Below are positions 36,533 through 45,450 of a DNA stretch of 64,000 nt, piece by piece. Under the pieces are notes generated by a model, which saw only the letters and a program-made list of their open reading frames with translations, did no database searches and was not told where the DNA came from. Source of the DNA: Gemmatales bacterium (GTDB taxonomy: Bacteria > Planctomycetota > Planctomycetia > Gemmatales > HRBIN36); assembly GCA_025060195.1 (NCBI GenBank), contig JANXCQ010000008.1, positions 62,001 to 126,000 on the forward strand. The letters are read 5' to 3'. A program made the position numbers and the translations under genes. The first letter of the stretch is position 1; each line of letters opens with the position of its first letter.

Positions 36533-36915
36533 GGCCCTGACGCAAAACCTAGTCGCCGAGCTCTGCAAGTTTCACTTGCGATCGTGCTTAGTTGTTATCT
36601 GCCACGGGCCCCGACGCAATACCTAATCACCGGACTCTGCATGGGGCGTGCAATTAAGACAAACAAACCGCGGATTAGCGCAGATTGACGCTGAAAAATA
36701 TAGTGGCCGATCCCGAGTCGCAATAAGCTCTATCGTGGTGATCAGCAGCAGATTCTGCAGGTGGGCGCACGGAAGTATAAAACCTTACTCGGAATCATAG
36801 TGGGCTATATGCTTTGATTAGCCGCAGATTACGCGGATTGTTGCAAAGGAATATCGAAGCCTACTCCGAATCTTAATGGGCTGCATAGTTATGATTAGCC
36901 ATAAGTTAAACGAAT
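36533..36915. repeat. Degenerate tandem array, period about 75 bp
   Basis: Two related pairs are visible. Copies at 36533-36567 and 36607-36641 agree at 29 of 35 positions with a spacing of 74. Copies at 36783-36823 and 36860-36900 share most positions, including an identical GATTAGCC, with a spacing of 77. A weaker fifth copy lies near 36708-36760 (CCGAGTC...GATCAGCAGCAGATT). The units differ too much for a CRISPR array or an active repeat, so this is an old decayed array or successive duplications. Confidence 0.5.
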
Positions 36916-37210
36916 GCGCGCAGAGGAACGGCGCGGGAGAGACCGGAGAAGTTGAAGCATTATTACCGTATTGGCCCGAACCAATGTGTGAATGATCGGC
37001 GCGGAGCTTCGGCCAGTTGGTTCCGTATTGACATTTACTCTTGGCCACTTGAGTCTTAGACGTTGTCTGGATTATTAAGTGAAACGGGGCGGGCAACAGG
37101 GTATAATGTCCGAAAATCAAGGGAAGCTGACTGACTGTTTGCGTTGCTTAGTAATAAATTGTTGCGACGGGGAGCTGACCTTAACATTACTTATGTCTTA
37201 AGGAGGACTT

Positions 37211-37282
37211 ATGAGACTATCACCCCTGGTTCAAGCTAGGCCGCATCGGAACGTACGATCTGAACATACGGATAGTCCGTGA
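37211..37282 (+). CDS. 23-codon ORF with a strong ribosome-binding site
   Basis: TTAAGGAGG ends 4 bases before the ATG at 37211, one of the best ribosome-binding sites in the window. The ORF reads MRLSPLVQARPHRNVRSEHT followed by DSP and a TGA. It is basic at the start and has no recognisable domain. It could be a real small protein, a leader peptide, or the surviving 5' end of a deleted gene. Nothing on the plus strand follows for 950 bases, which argues against a leader peptide. Confidence 0.3.
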   Translation: MRLSPLVQARPHRNVRSEHTDSP

Positions 37283-37360
37283 TAGTGACGGAACAGACGC
37301 GACCCAATGGCGTCGGCGGAGCAAGAGTAAAGCAGCTTATGTACGGATGGGCCGTGAGAG

Positions 37361-37975
37361 TCATGGACAAACGCGGCGGCCGCCCAGGTAGTAGTAGCCG
37401 AAGCTAAAACGTACGGGTGGTGGCACGGGTTCGACGATATAGATGGGACTAGGGTCATAGATGACAGCGGGGCGTTCGTAAATGACGGTGGTTGGTGTGA
37501 CGATGGTGGCGGCAGGTCGCGGGGTCATGCGGAGCATTTCCTGGACGACGCGTTCGCTCACGCCTTGGTTTTTCAGATAAATAATCTGCTCCGAGGTGAG
37601 CCGAGCGGGCAATCCAACCGCACGGACGTGGGCCAAGATTGTTTCCTCGGATACGCCGTGCTGAGTCATCGTTACGATGTCGCGGAGCAGATTCTGTTGA
37701 GCAGCGACTTGAGTATGCCAGCGAGCCTCGGCCGCTGCTATGCGTGCCTCGTTGCGGCGTTCTTGTTCATCCAGGCTTGAACCGATGGCTGCGCCCGTAA
37801 CCGAACCCAGGGCCGCGCCGACTATAGCGCCGCCTTCAGGATGGCCAGTGGCGGAGCCGACGGCTAAGCCAGCCATGCTGCCGAGTAAGCCGCCTAGGGC
37901 CGCACCTGTTCCTGTGTGGGTTGCGCAGCCGCTAAGAAGCAGCGCCGCTGTCAGCACTCCGTTCAGGTAGCGCAT
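37361..37975 (-). CDS. Glycine-zipper lipoprotein
   Basis: The 204-residue protein starts with a lipoprotein signal (MRYLNGVLTAALLLSGC, Cys17). Residues about 20-68 form a glycine zipper with many small residues spaced for helix packing in membranes ('GAALGGLLGSMAGLAVGSAT', 'GGAIVGAALGSVTGAAIGSS'). A charged helix (about 70-100) and an unclassified domain with 'GLPARLTSEQIIYLKNQGVS' (about 118-145) follow. The C-terminal 50 residues are rich in Pro, Tyr and Val, a style also seen in the secreted protein at 59872. Glycine-zipper lipoproteins usually sit in the outer membrane. The exact role is unknown. Confidence 0.85.
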   Translation of the reverse strand: MRYLNGVLTAALLLSGCATHTGTGAALGGLLGSMAGLAVGSATGHPEGGAIVGAALGSVTGAAIGSSLDEQERRNEARIAAAEARWHTQVAAQQNLLRDIVTMTQHGVSEETILAHVRAVGLPARLTSEQIIYLKNQGVSERVVQEMLRMTPRPAATIVTPTTVIYERPAVIYDPSPIYIVEPVPPPVRFSFGYYYLGGRRVCP

Positions 37976-38346
37976 GGCCGTATCCTTATGTCGCTAGAGT
38001 CTAAAGGGCCTCCCCGGCTGCGATGGACCGACCGCTGTCCTATACTCGGTCTTGATTGCCCACTTGATCGAACTTCCCCATATCACATTATCGGCATTTT
38101 TCACAAGGTCAGTTCGCTCGTTACTGATAGTTGGTAAAATAACTATCTGGCTTGGGAATTCTCGCTTTGAATCTGGAGGGCGCTCATTAGGGTAGTGTTT
38201 CAGAAACCCGCGGGTCACTCACGCCAACATGGGTATGAGCCATGTCGCTTAGGACGTGCTATGGTAAGGTGACGGACGCTTGCTCAAATGAGCGAGTCAG
38301 AAATGAGGGAGCGGAAACTCGCGCGAGAAATTGGGCGCGCCTCCTC
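37976..38346. promoter_or_regulatory. Divergent region between lipoprotein and cytochrome c genes
   Basis: About 370 bases. The cytochrome gene's frame is open from an ATG at 38242, but the stretch 38242-38346 would encode a charged leader without signal-peptide character. I see no clear promoter boxes or hairpins. Confidence 0.35.
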
Positions 38347-39693
38347 ATGCCAAGCTTGAGATGGGCCTGGACGGTAGTTTTGGCCGGCACCGTGTTTGCC
38401 GTGGCGTCTGAAGGGGAGCGCCGAGCTGATCCCCAACGCGGTCGGGAAGCTTTGTTAACGCGTGCCTATTTGCCCGTGGCCTGGTCGGAGCAAACTTATC
38501 AGAATGTTTGGAAAGTCTGGGGGCTGAGTGAACGGCCCGCTGACTTCGAAGAGCGTTTTCGTCAGCGTTATGGTTTGCACCAAGCTCCCTATCCCAATGA
38601 CGGTTTGCCGATGGGGTTGCGTTATACGCGTGGACTGCTGGGTCGCGGCATCACAGTAGATTGTTTGCTGTGTCATGGAGGCTCACTGTTTGGGCAGAGT
38701 ATTATTGGGCTGGGCAACGCTTCGTTAGACATGCAGGCCTTATTTGAGGAAATGTTTGAGGCTCAGGGAATAAAGCGAGCTACGCCATTTCCGTTCACGC
38801 AAGTGCGTGGTACGACAGAGGGGGCGATGATGGCGGTGTATCTATTTCGCATCAGGGATGAGGAATTGCGCCTGGTGCCGCCGCAGAACTTTGCGCTCAC
38901 GCCATACCTGTGTGAGGACGCCCCCGCGTGGTGGCTGCTCAAGAAGAAAAAGACCATGTACCATACGGGCAGTACCGATGCGCGCTCCGTGCGTTCCATT
39001 ATGCAGTTTTTGCTCAACCCATTGAATGGCCCGGACCACATCAAGTCGTTGGAGCCGACGTTCGCCGATGTACATGCTTATATTTGCGGTTTGGAGCCGC
39101 CAAAGTATCCCTTGGCCATTGACCAGAAATTGGCCGAGAAAGGCCGCCTATTGTTTGAAAAACATTGTGCTCGCTGCCATGGCACTTACGGGCCGAATGG
39201 GGCCTATCCGAACCGCATTATTCCGTTGAAGGAGATCGGTACGGATCCGTTGCGGGCGCAAGCGATACCTAAGGAGGCCAAGCAGCTGTACGCTCGGAGT
39301 TGGTTTGGCCAAGAGCGTGATTCTCGCGGGCGACCCTTGATTTTCCAGGAGGAGGTGGGTTACCAGGCGCCGCCATTGGACGGCGTTTGGGCCACTGCTC
39401 CGTATTTCCATAATGGTTCCGTGCCTACGGTTTACCATGTGCTGAATAGTAAGGCGCGTCCGAGGATTTTTACGCGGAGTTTTCGAACTGGCGCAGAGGA
39501 TTACGATACTGTGCGTCTGGGCTGGAAATATCAGGAATTGGATGGAGCACCTGGGCCAGACGTACCTGCCATTGAGCGGCGCAAAGTTTACGACACTTCG
39601 CAACCGGGGCGAAGTAATGCAGGCCACACTTATGGGGATAACCTGTCAGATGAGGAACGTTTTGCCATTATCGAGTACCTAAAGACGCTATAG
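38347..39693 (+). CDS. Secreted c-type cytochrome, di-haem oxidoreductase-like
   Basis: I prefer the ATG at 38347, because the protein then begins with a signal peptide (MPSLRWAWTVVLAGTVFAVA); the upstream ATG at 38242 gives 483 residues. The 448-residue product has two haem c motifs: CLLCHGG (about 104-110) and CARCHGT (about 277-283). The segment 'GVWATAPYFHNGSVPTVYHV' is characteristic of the RoxA / cytochrome-c-peroxidase-like di-haem oxidoreductases, and 'LSDEERFAIIEYLKTL' is a usual end of a cytochrome c domain. Likely a periplasmic oxidase or peroxidase; the substrate is unknown. A membrane protein gene follows 145 bases downstream. Confidence 0.88.
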   Translation: MPSLRWAWTVVLAGTVFAVASEGERRADPQRGREALLTRAYLPVAWSEQTYQNVWKVWGLSERPADFEERFRQRYGLHQAPYPNDGLPMGLRYTRGLLGRGITVDCLLCHGGSLFGQSIIGLGNASLDMQALFEEMFEAQGIKRATPFPFTQVRGTTEGAMMAVYLFRIRDEELRLVPPQNFALTPYLCEDAPAWWLLKKKKTMYHTGSTDARSVRSIMQFLLNPLNGPDHIKSLEPTFADVHAYICGLEPPKYPLAIDQKLAEKGRLLFEKHCARCHGTYGPNGAYPNRIIPLKEIGTDPLRAQAIPKEAKQLYARSWFGQERDSRGRPLIFQEEVGYQAPPLDGVWATAPYFHNGSVPTVYHVLNSKARPRIFTRSFRTGAEDYDTVRLGWKYQELDGAPGPDVPAIERRKVYDTSQPGRSNAGHTYGDNLSDEERFAIIEYLKTL

Positions 39694-39838
39694 CTCAAAC
39701 GTATGTTTTCTTGGAGTCATGGCCTGAATGCGTTGTCATGGACATCGGGCGTTAGGAGTGCGGCATTATGTTTCAGTGTTACAATGTAGGCAGACGGGTG
39801 GCCATCGGTCTGGCCGGCAGGTTTTCGGAGAAATTATC

Positions 39839-40789
39839 ATGCAAACAAGAGCGCAGAGCCTGGTCTGGCCTTGGGTGGTGTTCCTGATGTCGTTAGCTTT
39901 CGCGTTGGCTTGGCCTCAGTGGCGTCCAACAACGATGAGCGTGGAAAGTTGGATGCCCAGTCTTTGGATCGCGGGATTGGTGTGGTTGGCTTGGAAGGTG
40001 AAGAATTGGTTGCTGGGAGTGCTCACGGGTTTGGTGGCGATTTTTCATCCTGAGACGGTGGGCAAAGATTTTCAGGCCGCACTAGGGGAGCAGTTGACTG
40101 GGTTAGTGTTGCTGGCGGCGTGGTGCGCTCAGGTGGTGGAATTGGTCTGGCACCCAAGCGCGGGTTGGAGAAGTTGGCTGGCTTGGACACTAGTCGGCTG
40201 TGTGTTGGCAATTGTAATGCGGTGGCACGATGCGGTCACTTTCAGTTTCGCGCAGACGTTATTGTGGTCTTGCTGTCTGAGTGTGTCGGGCCTGGTGTTG
40301 TGGTACGGCGGTGAGCAAAAGTGGAATCGGTGCGCGTATGCCTGGTGCAGTGTTGTTGCCGTGGCTGCGTGCGTAACGTTGTGCTACTGGGTTTGGCCAA
40401 GTCAAACTGGTTCGGGTTGGCCCTTTTCAACTTGGGCCGATGTGAGGCATACGTGGAATCAGGCACTCGGGAAATTTCTTAACTTGCCGTTGAGTTGGCT
40501 CGAGCGATGGGCGTTAACGCTGCTCTTGGTGTGGGCCTGGTGGCGGACGCTGCGTCGAGCTTGGCGCTGCGCTCAGCTTGGCATGGCGCCGAGTTCCCTA
40601 GTGCTCACCTGGGCGGCGCCCTTGTTAGTCGTTCGGATATTACTGGCGCCTTCGCAACATGTCGGACTTTTTATTCCCATCGGTATGCTGTTACTTGGGT
40701 ACCTAAGCTTCGACTTGCTTCACGGGATGTTTGAGAGGATGCGTTTGGAGCCCCCTGATGTTGAGGCCCCAGCGGGCCCAGCGAAATAA
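39839..40789 (+). CDS. Hypothetical multi-pass membrane protein, Trp-rich
   Basis: The ATG at 39839 is preceded by GGAG 8 bases upstream; the frame is open to 39728. The 316-residue protein has about eight or nine hydrophobic helices and is unusually rich in Trp (about 30 residues), with motifs such as 'LVWLAWKVKNWLLGVLTGLV' and 'LLLVWAWWRTLRRAWRCA'. No family is recognisable to me. It lies downstream of the di-haem cytochrome on the same strand, so cotranscription is possible but not shown. Confidence 0.75.
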   Translation: MQTRAQSLVWPWVVFLMSLAFALAWPQWRPTTMSVESWMPSLWIAGLVWLAWKVKNWLLGVLTGLVAIFHPETVGKDFQAALGEQLTGLVLLAAWCAQVVELVWHPSAGWRSWLAWTLVGCVLAIVMRWHDAVTFSFAQTLLWSCCLSVSGLVLWYGGEQKWNRCAYAWCSVVAVAACVTLCYWVWPSQTGSGWPFSTWADVRHTWNQALGKFLNLPLSWLERWALTLLLVWAWWRTLRRAWRCAQLGMAPSSLVLTWAAPLLVVRILLAPSQHVGLFIPIGMLLLGYLSFDLLHGMFERMRLEPPDVEAPAGPAK

Positions 40790-40850
40790 TCATAGACAAC
40801 TACGGGGCGGGACTGCGAAAATTTCCTCGGTGAACTAATTCCAGCCGAGC

Positions 40851-41351
40851 TTACACATTGCCGCTTTCGAGTTGACGCATAAGTTCGCGGTAACGGGGGT
40901 CATCGCGAATGGAATCCAGGTCGCGGTCTTGTTTGATATAACGATAATCCCGGTAACCCAACTCGATGGCACGGCTCAGAGCACGGATGGCAGCGTCGGT
41001 CTTATGCAACCGTGCATAAGTGCAGGCCAAGTTATAGTGGGCGACAGCATCCTGAGGCCGGAGACGTACCAGACGAAGATCAACTTCTAAAGCCTCGGCA
41101 TAGCGACCAATCTGGGTCAACAGCTGGCTCATCAGACGCAATACATCCACGTAATCAGGATAGCGCCGCAATATCCCAGCATAAAAGCGTAACTCGAATT
41201 TGAGCTGGCTTTCGTGAGCTAGCGCCTCGAGCGTTTCCGGGGGACGAAGGATAGCCTCCCAACCTTCGCCACAGGGCCAAGCCGTTTCCGCCATGTTCTT
41301 GTGCCCTTCACTATTGGCATCAGGTGCTGACTGCGAATAGTTCACCACCAT
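40851..41351 (-). CDS. TPR-repeat protein
   Basis: At most 166 residues; an alternative ATG at 41294 with a GAAGGG about 9 bases upstream would give 147, and I cannot decide between the two. Tetratricopeptide-type helices are visible at about 64-135: 'LRLMSQLLTQIGRYAEALEV', 'AVAHYNLACTYARLHKTDAA', and 'AIRALSRAIELGYRDY'. The end 'LDSIRDDPRYRELMRQLE' is the usual closing motif of Gram-negative TPR proteins. No signal peptide. TPR domains bind other proteins; the partner is unknown. Confidence 0.85.
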   Translation of the reverse strand: MVVNYSQSAPDANSEGHKNMAETAWPCGEGWEAILRPPETLEALAHESQLKFELRFYAGILRRYPDYVDVLRLMSQLLTQIGRYAEALEVDLRLVRLRPQDAVAHYNLACTYARLHKTDAAIRALSRAIELGYRDYRYIKQDRDLDSIRDDPRYRELMRQLESGNV

Positions 41352-41582
41352 TCAGTGGCTACCATCGATGATGATAGTGGCTGGTTTCTCATGGGATTAT
41401 ATCGTACGCTCAGGCGCTGTGGTAGATACAGGCTTTACCGAATGTATCACCATGCGCGAACATTATGGTTTTTGACTTATGTGGCTTGATGACAATAAAG
41501 GGTGCGGCAGAATGACAAGCGATTATTTGATATAGGGTCCTAACAGAACTGGTCTCAAGGACAAAACGATGGCGGTCGGGGC

Positions 41583-42506
41583 TCAGAGAGTCGATTCGCG
41601 GCTTAGGAGTGTGAACACGGCGACTTCTGGGCGCACGCCGTAGCGTAGGCGCAAGCCATAGCCGATGCCGCGATTGACATAGAGTAACCCGTTGCGATGG
41701 CTATAGAGGCCGCTGGCCCAACGCCGCATTTTGCCGCTCAGGAAAACAGGACCAAGGCCGGGCCAATTGACTTGGCCGCCGTGAGTATGGCCGCTTAGGG
41801 TGAGCACGGCCCGACGCCCCTTCAATTGCTCGATGGTTTGCGGATGATGTGCTAAAAGCAAACAGGGGGCGTCGTTGGGAACGTTGCCAAAGGCCGCTTG
41901 GGGATCGCAAAGTCCGCTCCAAAGATCATCCACACCTACGACGTAAAGCAAGGTGCCGTTTTTTTCGATGGGCCAAGCCTGATTGCGCAACACACGTACA
42001 CCCCGTTGGCGCAGAGCTGACTCGACCAATATTGACAGGCTTGGGCGCGACCAGCCCAGGCGTATGCGCACAGCAAAATCATGATTGCCGAGGACTGCGG
42101 CGATACCGATCTGCGCCCGCAAGCGAGCCAGCGTATCGGCGAGCTGTTCCACATACTTGGATCCCGAATGGACAAAGTCGCCCGTGAGAGCCACTATATG
42201 GGGCTGATAGCAGTTGGCTAGTTCGACTGCTTCCACTACTAGCGACAAAGGCACCCTGCGACTAAGATGAAAGTCGCTCAGATGAACAATGCGCAACCCG
42301 TGCAAGGCTTTTGGCCAGTTCGCCAACACTAACTGCAATTGGCGTGCTTCCAACCATTGCGGTTCAACATGGCGTGCGTAGCGCCAATAAGCCCAAGCTC
42401 GTCCTACCCAGTAAGCCAAGTTACTTTTACGTTTGGAAGTTCTTCGGCTCAGCGCCAAGTCCAATGGTGTTTCGGCAGAGCCTGACTTCTTTACACGCAG
42501 GACCAT
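41583..42506 (-). CDS. Calcineurin-like metallophosphoesterase, YkuE/YaeI type
   Basis: The 307-residue protein shows the five metal motifs of the family: 'HLSDFHLS' (D-x-H), 'ALTGDFVHSG' (GD), 'VLGNHDFAV' (GNHD), 'LLAHHPQTI' and 'LSGHTHGGQV' (GHTH). The N-terminal 75 residues before the first motif are basic and aromatic and may anchor to the membrane surface. The closest known type is the YkuE/YaeI group, implicated in lipid or lipid-A precursor hydrolysis. The ATG at 42506 has no strong ribosome-binding site. No operon partner is evident. Confidence 0.9.
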   Translation of the reverse strand: MVLRVKKSGSAETPLDLALSRRTSKRKSNLAYWVGRAWAYWRYARHVEPQWLEARQLQLVLANWPKALHGLRIVHLSDFHLSRRVPLSLVVEAVELANCYQPHIVALTGDFVHSGSKYVEQLADTLARLRAQIGIAAVLGNHDFAVRIRLGWSRPSLSILVESALRQRGVRVLRNQAWPIEKNGTLLYVVGVDDLWSGLCDPQAAFGNVPNDAPCLLLAHHPQTIEQLKGRRAVLTLSGHTHGGQVNWPGLGPVFLSGKMRRWASGLYSHRNGLLYVNRGIGYGLRLRYGVRPEVAVFTLLSRESTL

Positions 42507-42588
42507 TCGGCTGACCTAAAATACGGTCAATCAAGGTTCCTTCTGCATAAACACTGGGTTATGTTGTCCGCCCATGCTTGATAGACGA

Positions 42589-43017
42589 TTAGTCCTCGTC
42601 TTCGTCTTCCCAATCATCATCCTCATCTTCGTCATATTCATTCTCTTCGTCAAATTCTTCTTCATCTTCAAAATCTTCTTCCCAATCTTCATCGTCTTCA
42701 TCTTCCCAATCTTCTTCTTCCCAATCTTCGTCTAAATCTTCATCTTCGTCAAAATCTTCCTCTTCAAAATCTTCCTCTTCATCAAATTCATCTTCTTCGA
42801 ATTCCTCTTCCTCATCCTCCTCATCGTCTTCGTCGTAAGCGCGTCGTCTGCCACCGCGGGGACCGTCGAAAGCACCGCGAAAGCGCTGCGGTCTCGAATG
42901 CCCCTCATTGGCTAGGTCACCTTCAACACCGAAGGAAGCTAACCATTGCCAAAATCGTATTGTCATGGCCATGACCCTCGTGATTGGCTTAGTAAGCCGC
43001 AGATGCTCCGGACGCAC
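42589..43017 (-). CDS. Extremely acidic low-complexity protein
   Basis: Up to 142 residues; the ATG at about 42966 (MTIRFWQWLASFGVEGDL) is an alternative start. A short hydrophobic/amphipathic head and a basic linker (about 40-60, PRGGRRRAYDED) are followed by 80 residues made almost only of Asp and Glu, with Trp and Phe at intervals (EEEDW, DDEDWEEDFEDEEEFDEE). On the DNA this is a run of TCTTC/ATC-type trinucleotides at 42593-42835. Polyacidic tails of this kind can bind basic proteins, calcium or histone-like proteins. The frame is fully open, but such DNA can also expand by slippage, so coding status is likely rather than proved. Confidence 0.6.
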   Translation of the reverse strand: MRPEHLRLTKPITRVMAMTIRFWQWLASFGVEGDLANEGHSRPQRFRGAFDGPRGGRRRAYDEDDEEDEEEEFEEDEFDEEEDFEEEDFDEDEDLDEDWEEEDWEDEDDEDWEEDFEDEEEFDEENEYDEDEDDDWEDEDED

Positions 43018-43367
43018 TACCTTAGTAATCGATTCGTATAAGATCCCTCCAAGTGCGTGGAGAGAAAGTCAAAGGTCGGTGGGACAAACGTCCCTCCGGC
43101 ACGAGTTTTCCTACTGTTTAGCCTTGCCGACTGGGGGCCTTAGCGGTAGCAGCTCCAACCGCACTTCTGTTTGGAAGACTTTTTCACTTGGGAGCTTCCT
43201 CTCCCATTACCTGAGGCCAATACTAAGTGGCCCTACGCTGCCTTTCGCCCTGTCGTGCAAAGCCTTGCCTATGCCTTATACGCCCTTGAAAGTAGGTTGG
43301 CAAGGGCGCGATTTGGTAACGCATGGTATTATGGTGCGTTTTTGTCAACTGGCCAATCGCCCGTCAG
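43018..43367. other. Intergenic region without a recognisable gene
   Basis: About 350 bases between the acidic-protein start and the stop of the propeller gene. Open frames here run into the propeller gene on the opposite strand and are not protein-like. The promoter of the acidic-protein gene should lie here. Confidence 0.4.
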
Positions 43368-45383
43368 TTATTCTTTTTCGAAAACCAGGTCCATCGCGCC
43401 GAGATTGCCTGCGGCATCGGAAATACGAACTACCACAACATGCGTTCCTTTTCGCAACGGTCCAACGCGGAAGCGGAACGATTCGCTACGTTGGTCGAAA
43501 ATACCGTCGCTCGGAAACAGTGCTTGCCATTTTCCCCCGTTGAGGGAATAGCTAGCCTGAATCAACCGCGTCCATTGGTCGCTCGCTTGCACGCTCAACC
43601 AGGCGAAATCTCCGTCCCACTTTTCCAGCCGCACAGAGACTTGAGGCGGTTGATTGTCTACTACAAAAGGGGTACTGATGCGCTCGGCTTCACGTGCCTC
43701 GGTTTCAGAATTGTCCCTACGATCGCTGGCAATCACTTTTAGTCGGTACACCCCTGACGGCACCGTACTGGTATCCCACTCCAATTCGGGTTTTTCCAAA
43801 TCGCGCGCTAATTCGACCCAGTGCGGCCAACCTTCCTTACGGAAGTAAACGTCGAAGACTAACGTATCTTCGTTCGGGTCGTTGGCGCTCCATCTAAAGC
43901 GTAATTTTCGAGAGGTCTCTCCTTTTGTGGCATCGGCGGATGGGTTCTCCCAGTCTGGGACTTCCAAGGCGGTCAGTTCTGGAGCCAGATTAACGTTCTT
44001 ATAGCCCAATGATATGCGGTGAACGATGGGCGTTCGATAAGGGACTTCAGTGGTCAAAGTCAAACGGTATTGCGCGAAACGTCCCGGGGCGATCTCAGGC
44101 AACGGCCGATCAGGGTCGGTTATTTCGGACGACCACGCCGTCCAGGTTTCATCGGGAATCGTCGTGTTTCCAGTGCGCAGGGCTAAACGCAAGCACGTGC
44201 CCTGCGGCAAAGTCGCAGTCCAAGATACGCGACGCAGACGGCTGACCTGCCGCATATCGAGAATATCGGATACCAGCGTGCCTTCTCTCAGGTATCCTGG
44301 TTGCATCAAAAACAAGCGGCCTGGTTCACCGCAGGCGAACACCACTGAGCCGTCTCGACGCCGGCACGCTGCCGTTACCTGCGGATACTCTAGCCGAACT
44401 AATTCCCAGCGTGATTGATGGGCTGAGTCCAATTCAAATACTTGGCCTTGGCCAGCCGTTGCTACAATCAGCGATCGGTTGTCCCACGGGACCAAGGCCA
44501 TGATCATGGCCCGTTCGCGGAGGGCTTCCCGTACTGAGCCATCCGAATGTATGGCGTAAACAACGTTTTCCTTAACTCCAGCTGTGCCTGCCGGAGGGGA
44601 AGTCGCAGTACCAGTCTTACCGAGAGGAACTGCGGTTCCTGCGAGGATGACCTCCCCCTGAAGTGCTAAGGTGCGAATGTCATTGTGGGGCGTCTCGAAC
44701 AACGCTTGCCCCTGCCCATTTTTCAGATCGAACCGATACACTATGCCGCGCTTAGCAGTTGAGGCATATAATCGCCCTTCGGCCAATACTAACGCCTGCA
44801 CGTGTTCCTGCTTCGTCGCGTAGAAGGTCTCCACCTGCCCCGTGCGAGAAAGCCGCAGGATTTTGCCGCGTGGCCCAGTCCCTGCGTACAGGACATCGTG
44901 GGCGCTATCGTAAACCAGCGACCAGACGTACGATTCCCCAGTCTTGGCGATGACTCGCCCTTTCCCCTCCGCGGTGATTTCAAGTATCAGACCATTGGGG
45001 CCCGTGCCTGCGAAAATCCGCCCATCAGGAGTGGCTGCCAGAGAGAATACTTGTGGGTCTTCCGCCCGATAGAGCAAATGGGCGTTTCCATCTGCGTCCA
45101 CCCGATAAACCTTGCCTTCGTTTCCCGTGGCTACCAGCAACCGCCCTTGTTTATCTTCGACCAGGCTCCAAATGTGAGAAGCCTCGAGCGTGACCCAAGG
45201 CTGAATCGGCCTGCCTAATCGGATGCTGCCGTCGTGAGCTACTACCACGCCCTGCAGTTGCGCTTTCTCATAATGCCCGGCCTGGTATTGTTGGAAAAAG
45301 CGCATCTTCCCCGCATAAGAAGGCACTAAGCACACAAACAGTGTTAGAATTCCTGTCCCCGGAAACAGCCGAAGCCAGCGCAT
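43368..45383 (-). CDS. Secreted beta-propeller protein with C-terminal Ig-like region
   Basis: The ATG at 45383, after AAGGAAC, gives 671 residues with a signal peptide (MRWLRLFPGTGILTLFVCLV). Repeats of propeller type fill about 55-370: 'IWSLVEDKQGRLLVATGNEG', 'VFSLAATPDGRIFAGTGPNG', 'VWSLVYDSAHDVLYAGTGPR', each ending in a V-A/G-T-G turn. The C-terminal third resembles fibronectin/Ig-like beta domains ('LRFRWSANDPNEDTLVFDVY', 'GVYRLKVIASDRRDNSETEA'). It contains no enzyme motif, and a binding or scaffolding role is likely. It follows the S55 peptidase gene by about 70 bases on the same strand, so the two are probably one operon. Confidence 0.85.
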   Translation of the reverse strand: MRWLRLFPGTGILTLFVCLVPSYAGKMRFFQQYQAGHYEKAQLQGVVVAHDGSIRLGRPIQPWVTLEASHIWSLVEDKQGRLLVATGNEGKVYRVDADGNAHLLYRAEDPQVFSLAATPDGRIFAGTGPNGLILEITAEGKGRVIAKTGESYVWSLVYDSAHDVLYAGTGPRGKILRLSRTGQVETFYATKQEHVQALVLAEGRLYASTAKRGIVYRFDLKNGQGQALFETPHNDIRTLALQGEVILAGTAVPLGKTGTATSPPAGTAGVKENVVYAIHSDGSVREALRERAMIMALVPWDNRSLIVATAGQGQVFELDSAHQSRWELVRLEYPQVTAACRRRDGSVVFACGEPGRLFLMQPGYLREGTLVSDILDMRQVSRLRRVSWTATLPQGTCLRLALRTGNTTIPDETWTAWSSEITDPDRPLPEIAPGRFAQYRLTLTTEVPYRTPIVHRISLGYKNVNLAPELTALEVPDWENPSADATKGETSRKLRFRWSANDPNEDTLVFDVYFRKEGWPHWVELARDLEKPELEWDTSTVPSGVYRLKVIASDRRDNSETEAREAERISTPFVVDNQPPQVSVRLEKWDGDFAWLSVQASDQWTRLIQASYSLNGGKWQALFPSDGIFDQRSESFRFRVGPLRKGTHVVVVRISDAAGNLGAMDLVFEKE

Positions 45384-45450
45384 GGAAATGTTCCTTCCTA
45401 GGCACGGAGCCATAGCAGCCCTTGGGTAAAGACGCGTGCCGAAACCTGCA

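Larger units (their letters stand above)
34623..37210. other. 2.5-kb gene-poor region
   Basis: Nothing in this block has protein-like composition on either strand. It is A/T-richer than the flanks. Features visible inside: short direct repeats around 35329-35365 (CATAAGTT twice, then CCTGCTAAGTT and CCTGCTGCTAAG), a perfect 8-bp inverted repeat at 36432-36458, and a decayed tandem array at 36533-36915. I found no tRNA or known structural RNA. It may be a graveyard of older genes or mobile DNA. Confidence 0.5.

Noticed and set aside
36533-36915. CRISPR array
   Set aside because: The units are longer and far more diverged than CRISPR repeats, there are no uniform spacers, and no cas gene is present.
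34860-37200. Small ORFs (for example 35086-35289, 35957-36286)
   Set aside because: No ribosome-binding site, no domain, and a composition unlike that of the confirmed genes.
42593-42835. Plain trinucleotide microsatellite without coding meaning
   Set aside because: The frame stays open, the encoded residues are strictly acidic with regularly placed aromatics, and a normal N-terminal part precedes it, so a coding gene is more likely.
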